In this document: positions 44,146 to 51,954 of the stretch, one piece after another
Position numbering within the stretch: position 1 is the first letter of the stretch
Layout: every line of letters starts with the position of its first letter
NCBI RefSeq assembly: GCF_000242635.2
Contig: NC_017770.1
Span: forward strand, 1 to 64,000
Length of the DNA: 64,000 nt
Origin: Solitalea canadensis DSM 3403
GTDB taxonomy: Bacteria > Bacteroidota > Bacteroidia > Sphingobacteriales > Sphingobacteriaceae
Direction: 5' to 3'
Notes under the pieces: model-generated
Told to the model about the DNA's origin: nothing
The model's database searches: none
The model's input: the letters and a program-made list of their open reading frames with translations, nothing else
Made by a program: the position numbers and the translations under genes

Positions 44146-45109
44146 CCTGCAAACGATCGGTTCATTTTACGGCATTAGCGGTAAAAAACTGCAACGCTAT
44201 TATCGGGATAAGCTTAGTGACTACTCCCTTTGGGAACATAAAGAGAATGCTCGCAAGGGACTTGTTTTTGAACAGAATATGGGACCTTTTCTATCGATTG
44301 ATGAAACCTCGCTGTCTCACGGAGAACTCTATACGGTGGTGACCAACAAACAGGCAAAAGGGAAGGCAGGAACTTTAGTGGCCATTATGGAAGGCACTAA
44401 ATCGGAAACGATCATCCCTTTGTTGCAAAAGCTATCGCCGAAACAACGCAATAAGGTACAGGAAATAACCCTAGACCTGGCGGGCAACATGAGTCTGATT
44501 GCCAAGAAGTGTTTTCCCAATGCCACCCGGGTGATCGATCGGTTTCATGTGCAGCAGTTGGCCACAGAAGCCTTGCAGGAGATAAGAATTAAATACCGCT
44601 GGCAAGCAATCGATGCAGAAAATCAAGCAATAGAAGATGCTAAAACAGCCCAAGTAACCTACTGCCCTCCGGTTCTCTCCAATGGAGAAACGCTCAAGCA
44701 ACTGTTGGCCAGAAGCAGGTACCTCTTGTATAAAAAAGAGGATAACTGGACTGTCGAACAGGCCCAGAGGGCCGACCTGTTATTTGAACGATACCCCGAT
44801 CTAAGAAAAGCCTATGAACTCACTCAAAAACTATCTTGGATCTTTAGTACTACCACAGATAAATTATATGCTTTTGCAAGATTGGCCAAATGGAACGAAC
44901 TGGTGGAACAATCGGGATTCAAGTCGTTTAATACCCTCTCCAGAACAATTATTAATCACCACCAACACATACTCAACTACTTCGACAACAAAAGTGCCAA
45001 TGCTTCGGCCGAATCGTTCAATGCCAAGATCAAAGCGTTCAGAGCTCAATACAGAGGGGTGGGAAATGTGAATTTTTTCCTTTTCAGGCTGGCTAAATTA
45101 TATGCTTAG
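44117..45109 (+). CDS. ISAon1-type transposase, catalytic part (ORF2)
   Basis: A DDE transposase of about 330 residues in the +1 frame relative to ORF1. Coding-like sequence begins right after a stop at 44114-44116 (TIGSFYGISGKKLQRYYRD), while the first ATG in frame is only at 44279 (MGPFLSIDETSLS), so a +1 frameshift from ORF1 or a non-ATG start is implied. Candidate catalytic residues are Asp in SIDETSLSHGELY, Asp in TLDLAGNMS and Glu in NASAESFNAKIKAFR. VIDRFHVQQLA is a family hallmark. The stop lies inside the right inverted repeat. It appears complete. Confidence 0.85.
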   Translation, partial: KLSADTKAHSLQTIGSFYGISGKKLQRYYRDKLSDYSLWEHKENARKGLVFEQNMGPFLSIDETSLSHGELYTVVTNKQAKGKAGTLVAIMEGTKSETIIPLLQKLSPKQRNKVQEITLDLAGNMSLIAKKCFPNATRVIDRFHVQQLATEALQEIRIKYRWQAIDAENQAIEDAKTAQVTYCPPVLSNGETLKQLLARSRYLLYKKEDNWTVEQAQRADLLFERYPDLRKAYELTQKLSWIFSTTTDKLYAFARLAKWNELVEQSGFKSFNTLSRTIINHHQHILNYFDNKSANASAESFNAKIKAFRAQYRGVGNVNFFLFRLAKLYA

Positions 45110-45132
45110 TCCACAGATTTTGGACCTGATCC

Positions 45133-45140
45133 CGGATGCT
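45133..45140. repeat. Target-site duplication, right (cggatgct)
   Basis: Right copy of the 8-base direct repeat flanking the insertion sequence; it continues into ccagcggagc of a palindromic repeat. Confidence 0.85.
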
Positions 45141-45150
45141 CCAGCGGAGC
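45138..45150. repeat. Palindromic repeat GCTCCAGCGGAGC, interrupted flank
   Basis: Starts within the right target duplication of the insertion sequence and is followed by aaaagatcggtagcaataatgg. Confidence 0.72.
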
Positions 45151-45346
45151 AAAAGATCGGTAGCAATAATGGTACGTCCAAAAAGCGATTGTGCCGTTAG
45201 GTACAAAACAGTAGCCTGTTCGGTATTGAATCGTCTAGCCATTCGCATTTAGTCAACAGACCCTTCGTGCCTCAGGATGACACATGGTTGATCAGTTTCC
45301 TTTTTGTATTTATTCTCCTGCCTCTTTTCTGAATACATAATTGGTG

Positions 45347-45550
45347 TTGTACCTAAAGGCACAATAATGCTGAATAAATGACTATACCTATCGAGCTGTT
45401 GCACCTAATGGCGCAATGCCTGAATGGCTTTGTATTTCCCATTGCGAAACGATGTCATGCCATTAGGTACAAGGTAGTAACCTGTTCGGAAATGAACTGT
45501 ACAGCCATTCGCATTTAGTCAACAGCTCCTTCGTGCCTCAGGATGACACG
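45347..45550. repeat. 200-base intergenic repeat unit, copy 2
   Basis: Nearly identical to 12823-13027 in order and sequence, from ttgtacctaaaggcac to gcctcaggatgacac. Confidence 0.75.
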
Positions 45551-45610
45551 CGGTTGGTTCCATTGTGCTGGTTAATAGCTAGGTAGAACATCAGCCTTTA
45601 ACGAAAGGAT

Positions 45611-45623
45611 GCTCCAGCGGAGC
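45611..45623. repeat. Palindromic repeat GCTCCAGCGGAGC
   Basis: Preceded by aacgaaaggat and followed by aaaacatcggtagcaataacac. Confidence 0.7.
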
Positions 45624-45815
45624 AAAACATCGGTAGCAATAACACCGTCCAAAAAGAAGTTGTGCCGTTAGGTACAAAACAACAACCGGTTTGGTAATGA
45701 ATCGTCAAGATATTCGAATTCAACCAACAGCTCTTTCCCCTCCGAATGACACACGGTTGATTGATTTCCTTTTTGTATTTATTCTCCTGCTACTTTTCTG
45801 AATAGGTAATTGGTG

Positions 45816-46015
45816 TTGTACCTAAAGGCACAACGATGCGGAATAAATGACTATAGCTACCGAGCTGTTGCACCTAACGGCGCAATGCCTGTATGACTTT
45901 GTATTGCACATTCCGAAACAATGTAATGCCGTTAGATACAAAACAGCCGGCTCGGTATTGAATCGTCCAGGCATTCGCATTTAGTCAACAGATCCTTCGT
46001 GCCTCAGGATGACAC
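45816..46015. repeat. 200-base intergenic repeat unit, copy 3 (diverged)
   Basis: Same order of sub-motifs as the other two copies but shortened in the middle (lacks the ggtagtaacctgttc segment) and with more substitutions. Confidence 0.7.
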
Positions 46016-46105
46016 GCAGTTGTTCAGTTTCCTTTTGTGTTTATTCTCCTGTCACTTTTCTGAATACGTAACTTGGTTTTGTACCTAAAAACACAACGAA
46101 AGATT

Positions 46106-46118
46106 GCTCCAGCGGAGC
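46106..46118. repeat. Palindromic repeat GCTCCAGCGGAGC
   Basis: Followed by aaaacatcggtagcaatgacac. Confidence 0.7.
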
Positions 46119-46309
46119 AAAACATCGGTAGCAATGACACGGAAGAAAAGAAGTTGTGCCGTTAGGTACAAAACAGTAGCCGGTTCGGTGATGGATTGCC
46201 CAGAACAGTCGCATGCAACCAAAAGATCCTTCGTGCCTCAGGATGACACACAGTTGGTTGCATTGTGCTATTTCATATTTAAGTATAACATCAGCCTTAA
46301 CGAAAGGAT

Positions 46310-46322
46310 GCTCCAACGGAGC
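46310..46322. repeat. Palindromic repeat, variant GCTCCAACGGAGC
   Basis: The substitution is in the loop, so the stem is kept. Followed by aaaagatcggtagcactgacac. Confidence 0.7.
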
Positions 46323-46513
46323 AAAAGATCGGTAGCACTGACACATCCCAAAAACAATTGTGCCGTTAGGTACAAAACAGTAGCCGGTTCGGTAATGAAT
46401 CGTCAAGGCATTTGAATTTGATGGTACACTATCATTGCATTCAACTAATTAATTTTCATTATTAGTTTTTTCTGCCTTTTAGTTTGAGTAATTTCATGGC
46501 TAAGATTCTTTTT

Positions 46514-47422
46514 ATGTCAAACGTTGGGTTAATTATTGAGGAGAGGCCTGCTGATATAGGCAATTTTTTAGTGGGTCGGTTATTACCTTTCAGAGGAAAG
46601 CGTATGGTAGGTCCATATATATTTATTGATCATATGGGGCCTGTTTCATTAAGTGAAGGTGAAAATATGGATGTGGCTCCGCATCCTCATATCGGCCTAT
46701 CTACTCTTACTTACCTTTTTGAGGGAAGTATAATGCATAGAGATAGTTTAGGTACAGAAATGGAGATACATCCGGGAGCGGTTAACTGGATGACAGCCGG
46801 AAAAGGAATTGTACACTCTGAAAGAACACCTCAACGGTTTCGTGATTTAAAGAAAACCATTCATGGATTACAAATATGGGTTGCATTACCTAAAGAGATG
46901 GAGGATTCGGAGCCAACTTTTCATCATGTTGATCAAATTGATTTACCTTATTGGAAGGATGGAGATGTTAGTTTTAGACTTATAGCTGGTGAAGCATTTG
47001 GAAGGAAATCTGCAGTACCAACCTATAGCAAACAGTTTTTCTTAGAGATACATAGTTCTTCACAACAAAAGTTAACCATTGGTCATGAATTGTTCGGAGA
47101 GGCTGGAATGTATATTTTGGAGGGTAGTATTGAGAGCGATGGTTATGTTTATGAGCCAAAGCAAATCTTGGTAGCAAAAGAAGCTACACTTTGTGAGTTT
47201 ACCATTAATGCCAATACAACTGTGTACATTTTTGGTGGTGAACCATTTCCAGAAGAACGTTTCATTTATTGGAATTTCGTTGCCACAAGTAATGAACGAA
47301 TTGAACGAGCAAAAGAAAAATGGCTAAATCAAGAATTTGATCCGGTTCCGGGAGAAACAGATTTTGTTCCTCTTCCTAAAGATAAGGTTAGACCAGCATC
47401 AACATCAGAACGCAAAGAATAG
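46514..47422 (+). CDS. Pirin family protein, second type
   Basis: A 302-residue bicupin. The N-terminal cupin has the pirin metal-binding pattern: APHPHIGLSTLTY, IMHRDSLGTE and the Glu of IVHSERTPQ. It differs clearly from the pirin at 20253 (for example the ERPADIGNFLVGRLLPF start), so the two are not recent duplicates. The frame is open from 46484, but the ATG at 46514 matches the usual start of this subgroup. It is followed 27 bases on by a small acetyltransferase gene, probably in one operon. Confidence 0.92.
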   Translation: MSNVGLIIEERPADIGNFLVGRLLPFRGKRMVGPYIFIDHMGPVSLSEGENMDVAPHPHIGLSTLTYLFEGSIMHRDSLGTEMEIHPGAVNWMTAGKGIVHSERTPQRFRDLKKTIHGLQIWVALPKEMEDSEPTFHHVDQIDLPYWKDGDVSFRLIAGEAFGRKSAVPTYSKQFFLEIHSSSQQKLTIGHELFGEAGMYILEGSIESDGYVYEPKQILVAKEATLCEFTINANTTVYIFGGEPFPEERFIYWNFVATSNERIERAKEKWLNQEFDPVPGETDFVPLPKDKVRPASTSERKE

Positions 47423-47449
47423 ATCGTTTTCAGCTTTAAAACTTAATTT

Positions 47450-47758
47450 ATGGATACTGAAGCTTTTGAAGTAATAAATAATGAGCGTAATCAACAATTT
47501 GAAATTTGGCTAAATGGTGACGTTTCAACGCTGACCTATAGATTTTACAAAAAAGATATTGCTTTTCTTCACACTAAAGTTGCAGAATCCATGGAAGGAA
47601 AAGGTGTTGGGTCAGCACTCGCCCGTTACGCTTTTGCTTATGCATTAGAACATAAGCTGCCCGTAATGGTTTATTGCCCTTTTGTTTCCGGATTTATAAA
47701 AAAGCATCCTGAGTTCAACAAACAATTAGACCCTACCTATCATAAAACTGCTTCCTAA
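47450..47758 (+). CDS. Small GNAT-type acetyltransferase (YidJ-like)
   Basis: A 102-residue minimal GNAT domain. Key segment: ESMEGKGVGSALARYAFAYA, the acetyl-CoA loop with the G-x-G-x-G/A pattern; then VMVYCPFVSGFIKKHPEF, a Cys-containing segment typical of the short Gcn5-related proteins of this class. Acceptor unknown. It is downstream of the pirin gene and probably co-transcribed. Confidence 0.85.
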   Translation: MDTEAFEVINNERNQQFEIWLNGDVSTLTYRFYKKDIAFLHTKVAESMEGKGVGSALARYAFAYALEHKLPVMVYCPFVSGFIKKHPEFNKQLDPTYHKTAS

Positions 47759-48015
47759 TAAATCTAAAAAAATACATTTATGCCATTATCCAACATTTTG
47801 GCAATCAAAAAGATTTTCTTTTCTTGCTAGACGAAAGATATATGAACTTGTAGGGAAAGTTTTATTCCATTGTTTACCTATCTTAACCATACTCCGAAAA
47901 ATATTTCTTGTAACATGTGATTTTTTTAACCTTCATGCGAATAATTAGGTAAATATGAAATTGGGCACTATAAACTGAGGTATAGTCTCAAAATCGTGTA
48001 CGGAAAATAAAACGT

Positions 48016-48524
48016 ATGAATTCAAAAGAAAAGACTGAACTCTTCCTTTCGATAATTCAAGCTAATAAAGGAATTATTTACAAAGTAGCTAACACTTATT
48101 GTAAGGACATGGAAGATAGAAAGGATCTTGTTCAGGAAATCAGTATACAGTTATGGAAATCATTTGATAATTATTCAAGTCAGTATAAATATTCAACCTG
48201 GATGTATCGGATTGCGCTGAATGTTGCTATCTCATTTTACAGGAAGGAAAATCGACGAAGAGATGCCTCTAATCCACTATCCGAAGGAATTCTTGACTTT
48301 GCTGACTCAGCCGTTGAAGTTGAATTGGAAGAAGTATTGGCTTTTTAAAACAGTTTATTGCTGAATTGAGGGATTTGGATAAAGCCTTGATGTTGCTTTA
48401 TCTGGAAGAAAAAAGTCAAAAAGAAATTGCTGACATTATAGGTATTTCCGAAACAAATGTGGCCACTAAAGTTGGCCGGATAAAAAAGATATTAAAGCAG
48501 CAGTTTTCAACCTTAACAGTTTAA
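48016..48524 (+). pseudogene. Sigma-70 family (ECF-like) sigma factor split by a frameshift
   Basis: The first frame (48016-48348) encodes sigma region 2, with DRKDLVQEISIQLWKSF and YSTWMYRIALNVAISFYRK, and stops abruptly at ELEEVLAF. The -1 frame continues without gap as region 4, with FIAELRDLDKALMLLYLEEK and SQKEIADIIGISETNVATK (helix-turn-helix), ending at TAA 48522-48524. The break is at T5-A4 (48342-48350). One additional T would restore one protein of about 170 residues. Causes may be inactivation, sequence error, or slippage/frameshifting. The partner membrane gene begins 4 bases later and is intact. Confidence 0.8.
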
Positions 48525-48528
48525 TATA

Positions 48529-49146
48529 ATGGAAGACAGAGAAATTATTAATAGTTGGATATCTTACAACAAGAAGTTGGAAGAAAGCCTGCAGCTTAAC
48601 CGGAAAAATGCAGAAGATATTACGAAAATCAAGATTGGATCATTATTAGGATCGATGAAACCGATTAAGGTATTTACGATACTGACAGGCATCATTTGGG
48701 TTTGTTTTGTAGACCTGTTGATCGTCAATCTATTTGCAGTGGCAAGTCCTTTTTTCCTGATTTCAGCGATAATTCAGGTCGTGTTAACAAAATTAGCGAT
48801 CGGGATCTATCTCTATCAGTTAGTTTTAATTCATCAGATTGATATCACCAAACCAATCTTGGAAACGCAGGATAAACTGGCTCATTTAAGGACATCGACT
48901 TTGTGGGTAACTCGTTTTCTTTTTCTGCAACTTCCGGTATGGACAACCTTTTACTGGTCGGCAAATACATTTGAAAATGGAAATACAGGACTGGTTGTTT
49001 TGCAAATTATAATCAGCTTATTGTTTGTTATTCCGGTTGTTTGGCTTTTTGTCAACATAAAATATGAAAACAAAAGCAAGAAATGGTTTAGGTTGATGTT
49101 TGAAGGAAAAGAATGGACACCTGTAAGAAGTCGATGGAATTATTAG
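48529..49146 (+). CDS. Membrane protein partner of the sigma factor
   Basis: A 205-residue protein with a soluble helical N-terminus (about 45 residues, MEDREIINSWISYNKKLEES) and four predicted membrane helices (such as VFTILTGIIWVCFVDLLIV, FFLISAIIQVVL, GLVVLQIIISLLFVIPVVWLF). No zinc-type anti-sigma signature is seen. Its start is 4 bases after the sigma gene stop, an arrangement repeated in Bacteroidota for sigma factors with a membrane-bound partner, so an anti-sigma or sensing role is an inference. Confidence 0.7.
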   Translation: MEDREIINSWISYNKKLEESLQLNRKNAEDITKIKIGSLLGSMKPIKVFTILTGIIWVCFVDLLIVNLFAVASPFFLISAIIQVVLTKLAIGIYLYQLVLIHQIDITKPILETQDKLAHLRTSTLWVTRFLFLQLPVWTTFYWSANTFENGNTGLVVLQIIISLLFVIPVVWLFVNIKYENKSKKWFRLMFEGKEWTPVRSRWNY

Positions 49147-49204
49147 AGCAGGTAGAAGAATATAAGAAAGGGGAGACAGTATTAAGTCCTCTGTCATAAG
49201 TAAT

Positions 49205-49234
49205 ATCCGGGCCTATCATTCGATAAGCCCGGAT
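49205..49234. terminator. Bidirectional hairpin terminator
   Basis: atccgggcctatc pairs with gataagcccggat at 12 of 13 positions. It lies between the membrane protein gene and the convergent epimerase gene. Confidence 0.7.
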
Positions 49235-49241
49235 ACTTTAA

Positions 49242-50372
49242 TTAGATCTTTGCAATACCAATTCCCGGTTTATCAATCAGGGTTATTTTTCCTTTAACCA
49301 CTTCCATCCCTTTATATACATCATTCTTAATTAATAATGAACCATCCAAATCGGCCCAATCCATCATTGGAGCCAGTTGAGCTGCCGCTGAGATAGCGCA
49401 TGAAGTCTCGGTCATACAGCCGATCATTACTTTCATATCCAGGGCACGTGCAAGCGTTAACATTTTATGCGCTTCACGCATACCAGTACATTTCATCAGC
49501 TTAATGTTAATTCCGTTATAAACACCATGAGCCTTCATAACATCTGGTAGTCTCTGAACCGATTCATCTCCAATTATTGGAATCGGACTTCGTTCGGTAA
49601 CCCACGCAATTTCATCACGCATTTCTTTCGGCATGGGCTGTTCAAGGAATACAGCACCTTGTTCCTTTAACCAATAAGCCATGTCTAATGTGTATTGTTT
49701 ATCCTTCCATCCTTGGTTGGCATCTACTGTTAATGGCTTATTCGTTTGTTCGCGAATAGTTTGAACCATCATTTTATCACTTTCAACCTTACCGAGTTTT
49801 ACTTTTATAATGTTAAAAGGAGAAGTTTCCTTTACCTTTTCGCGCACTACTTCCTGTGTATCAATACCGATGGTAAAAGTAGTATCAGGTGTTTTTGTAG
49901 CATCAAACCCCCATATTTTATACCAGGGTTGCCCCATTATTTTTCCAAGTAGATCATGAAGAGCAATATCAACAGCCGCTTTAGCTGCCTTGTTTCCTGC
50001 CTCAATATTATCTACATAGGTTAAAATATCATCCAATTGAAAAGGGTCATTAAATTGGGTTAAATCAACCTTTGCTAAGAACTTCATTACCGTGTCATGA
50101 GATTCACCCAGGTAAGGCGGCATTGAAGCCTCTCCATAGCCAGTAAAACCATCGTATTCGATTTCGGTAAGAACAACAGGAGTAGTTTTACGGGTATTAA
50201 CCGCAACAGTGAATGCATGTTTCAGTTCAAGGGTATACGGTCTGAAACTAAGTTTCATTTTAGCCTTTTTACCCCCTTTTCCTATGGCAAAGACATTGGT
50301 GCTTCCTAAAGTTAAAGCAGTTCCGGTTAAAATGCCTGCTGATTTTATAAAATCTCTTCTTTTAATGCTCAT
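49242..50372 (-). CDS. Dipeptide epimerase (L-Ala-D/L-Glu epimerase, YkfB-like), exported
   Basis: A 376-residue enolase-superfamily enzyme that racemises L-Ala-D-Glu type dipeptides from peptidoglycan. The catalytic set is complete: KxK in IIKVKLG, metal ligands in TVDANQGW, EQPM and GDES, and the second Lys in GINIKLMK. The N-terminus MSIKRRDFIKSAGILTGTAL is a twin-arginine-type signal (KRRDFIK), so the enzyme should act in the periplasm or be membrane-bound. It is the second gene after the NlpC/P60 endopeptidase, 4 bases apart, pointing to successive steps of murein peptide recycling. Confidence 0.9.
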   Translation of the reverse strand: MSIKRRDFIKSAGILTGTALTLGSTNVFAIGKGGKKAKMKLSFRPYTLELKHAFTVAVNTRKTTPVVLTEIEYDGFTGYGEASMPPYLGESHDTVMKFLAKVDLTQFNDPFQLDDILTYVDNIEAGNKAAKAAVDIALHDLLGKIMGQPWYKIWGFDATKTPDTTFTIGIDTQEVVREKVKETSPFNIIKVKLGKVESDKMMVQTIREQTNKPLTVDANQGWKDKQYTLDMAYWLKEQGAVFLEQPMPKEMRDEIAWVTERSPIPIIGDESVQRLPDVMKAHGVYNGINIKLMKCTGMREAHKMLTLARALDMKVMIGCMTETSCAISAAAQLAPMMDWADLDGSLLIKNDVYKGMEVVKGKITLIDKPGIGIAKI

Positions 50373-50376
50373 CTTA

Positions 50377-51594
50377 CTAGCGATTGTAATATGGATGTTC
50401 CTGTATTTTGGTTACTTCTTTAGTGCCAATTTGTGACAATACTCTTCTTACAGCTACCAGTGTTTTGGTTTGCCATTCGGCATAATTTACTGCCTCTTTC
50501 TTTAAACTGTTAATTCTTACCATTCCGGAAGAATGAATAAATTCACCATTTCCGATGTACATTCCTACATGTGTTATCGGAGCATTCAGGTTACCATCGG
50601 GTTTACTGGAAAAAAACAATAAATCACCATTTTGCATATTGGAAATGCCTTTTTCAATATTTACAGATCCGTTTTCATAAATATCAACCTTTTCACCTGC
50701 GAAAACCTGTTGTGAAGCGTCGCGCGGAAGAATAATTCCGTTAAGGAAAAATGACGTTTTAATAAAACCGCTGCAATCAACTCCTTTAATAGACGTTCCT
50801 CCCCACAGATAAGGAGTTCCCAAAAGTGTTTTGGCAGTAGTAATAATGTTTTCAGCCGATGGATTGCGAGATTGCAACCAATTTTTTAATGGAATAGCTT
50901 CTTTCTTCTCTACGTAAGCTGTTCGGTTATCTGGATATGTTACTTTATAAAATCCCTTTTCTTCGCCCTCAAGTTTTACAATAGCTCCTTTTGCCAAGTC
51001 AGCCACAATACTTGACTCCTTTTTAGGTTGTTGATACGCATGACCAAAATATTCGGTGTAAAGGATTTTATCTGCTGATTGCCATTGCTTGAACTCGGTC
51101 TCATCCATTAGTCCAACCCCCATCGCTTCTGTCCAGGAAATATAGCCATCAGGAGTTCTAACCAAAAGCCAACCATCTTTCTTCATCAGCACATCAACTG
51201 GAGTGCCTAAGGTCATTTGGGTTGCCATTTCTGCTGATTGTTTAGGCTCAAAACGATTATTACAAACAGATAAATTAGCAACACCGAAAACTTTATTGGC
51301 TAGTTTTACTGAAGGCAATAGTTCAATATTGTCTGTGTAATTTACATTGGACTCTTGAAGGGTGGCCAGAAGTTTATTTTTAGCTTCTTGATCAGTAGTT
51401 GCACCCATAAGATTGATTGTTCCCTGATCTGTACTAGCTGTTACTTTAAAGACAGCAGTCCGTCTGTCAGGGACATATTGCTGCTTAATAGCAGCAATTT
51501 TAGTTTCTACGGTAGTAAGCATAGTACTATCAGATTGCGAGAAAGCAGAGAAACCGGGCATAAAAAGGATGCTTAGGAATAAACTTTTCATCAT
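50377..51594 (-). CDS. NlpC/P60 endopeptidase with SH3 domains (YkfC-like)
   Basis: About 405 residues: signal peptide (FLSILFMPGFSAFSQ), two bacterial SH3-like domains (about residues 110-260), and a C40 peptidase domain near the end. Catalytic residues: Cys in GVDCSGF, His in THVGMYIG, and a third polar His in FIHSSG. The order and GTPYLWGGTS block match gamma-D-glutamyl-L-diamino acid endopeptidases, which release L-Ala-D-Glu, the substrate of the downstream epimerase. The frame extends to 51642, but ATGs at 51594/51591 start the signal peptide. Confidence 0.88.
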   Translation of the reverse strand: MMKSLFLSILFMPGFSAFSQSDSTMLTTVETKIAAIKQQYVPDRRTAVFKVTASTDQGTINLMGATTDQEAKNKLLATLQESNVNYTDNIELLPSVKLANKVFGVANLSVCNNRFEPKQSAEMATQMTLGTPVDVLMKKDGWLLVRTPDGYISWTEAMGVGLMDETEFKQWQSADKILYTEYFGHAYQQPKKESSIVADLAKGAIVKLEGEEKGFYKVTYPDNRTAYVEKKEAIPLKNWLQSRNPSAENIITTAKTLLGTPYLWGGTSIKGVDCSGFIKTSFFLNGIILPRDASQQVFAGEKVDIYENGSVNIEKGISNMQNGDLLFFSSKPDGNLNAPITHVGMYIGNGEFIHSSGMVRINSLKKEAVNYAEWQTKTLVAVRRVLSQIGTKEVTKIQEHPYYNR

Positions 51595-51754
51595 ACTTAT
51601 TTTAATAAGGGCTAAAAAATAATCCTCATCACTAATAATCAATTTCTTAATAGCCTAAAAACAAATATTAGAAAAAATAATAGTAAATGCATGTTTATGC
51701 ATTATTTTATTTTGCAATTGCAAGAATGTGCATTGCTTTGGGAAAGTGTTTATA

Positions 51755-51949
51755 ATGAATGACTTTGAAATTATTAATGGTCCTATGGAAACATTGGATC
51801 TGGTATCTTTAGGTGATGTTTATAGTGAAAAAAAAGATGGAGATGGCAACCTAAGCAATACACAATCAACAGCATATAGTTCCCTAAATGAAGGTAGAGA
51901 CCGATCATCTGGTTTAAGTTGCGATATAGGAATTATAGTTTTAGAATAA
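51755..51949 (+). CDS. Possible small acidic protein
   Basis: A 64-residue open frame (ATG 51755; a GTG at 51728 would add nine residues). It has about 12 acidic against 4 basic residues, many Ser/Gly in the second half, and a single Cys near the C-terminus (LSCDIGIIVLE). There is no known domain. A possible promoter (TTG 51712-51714, 18-base spacer, TTGCTTTG 51733-51740) precedes it. It lies between divergent ykfC-like and convergent histidine kinase genes. It may be real but could be chance. Confidence 0.35.
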   Translation: MNDFEIINGPMETLDLVSLGDVYSEKKDGDGNLSNTQSTAYSSLNEGRDRSSGLSCDIGIIVLE

Positions 51950-51954
51950 ACCTT

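Larger units (their letters stand above)
43715..45132 (+). mobile_element. ISAon1-type insertion sequence (ISL3-like), 1418 bp
   Basis: Terminal inverted repeats lie at 43715-43739 and 45108-45132; 19 of 25 positions agree (left begins ggaacagg, right complement ggatcagg). The right repeat overlaps the transposase stop. A perfect 8-base duplication (cggatgct) flanks both ends, the size usual for ISL3-type elements. Two reading frames encode a DDE transposase. Joining the flanks restores cggatgctccagcggagc, so the element landed in a palindromic intergenic repeat 28 bases beyond the end of the rRNA operon duplication. Base composition is richer in G+C than the surrounding genes. Confidence 0.88.
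45141..46513. other. 1.4-kb gene-free field of mosaic intergenic repeats
   Basis: No convincing gene. It contains two 200-base units, four GCTCC/GGAGC palindromes and several tracts ending gcctcaggatgacac. Open frames at 46041-46406 (minus) and 46104-46415 (plus) are translations of the repeats. The last 70 bases lead into the second pirin gene. Confidence 0.7.

Noticed and set aside
46041-46415. Overlapping open frames of 121 and 103 residues on opposite strands
   Set aside because: Both are translations of the mosaic intergenic repeats; internal duplication of the peptide mirrors DNA repeats, and no domain is seen.
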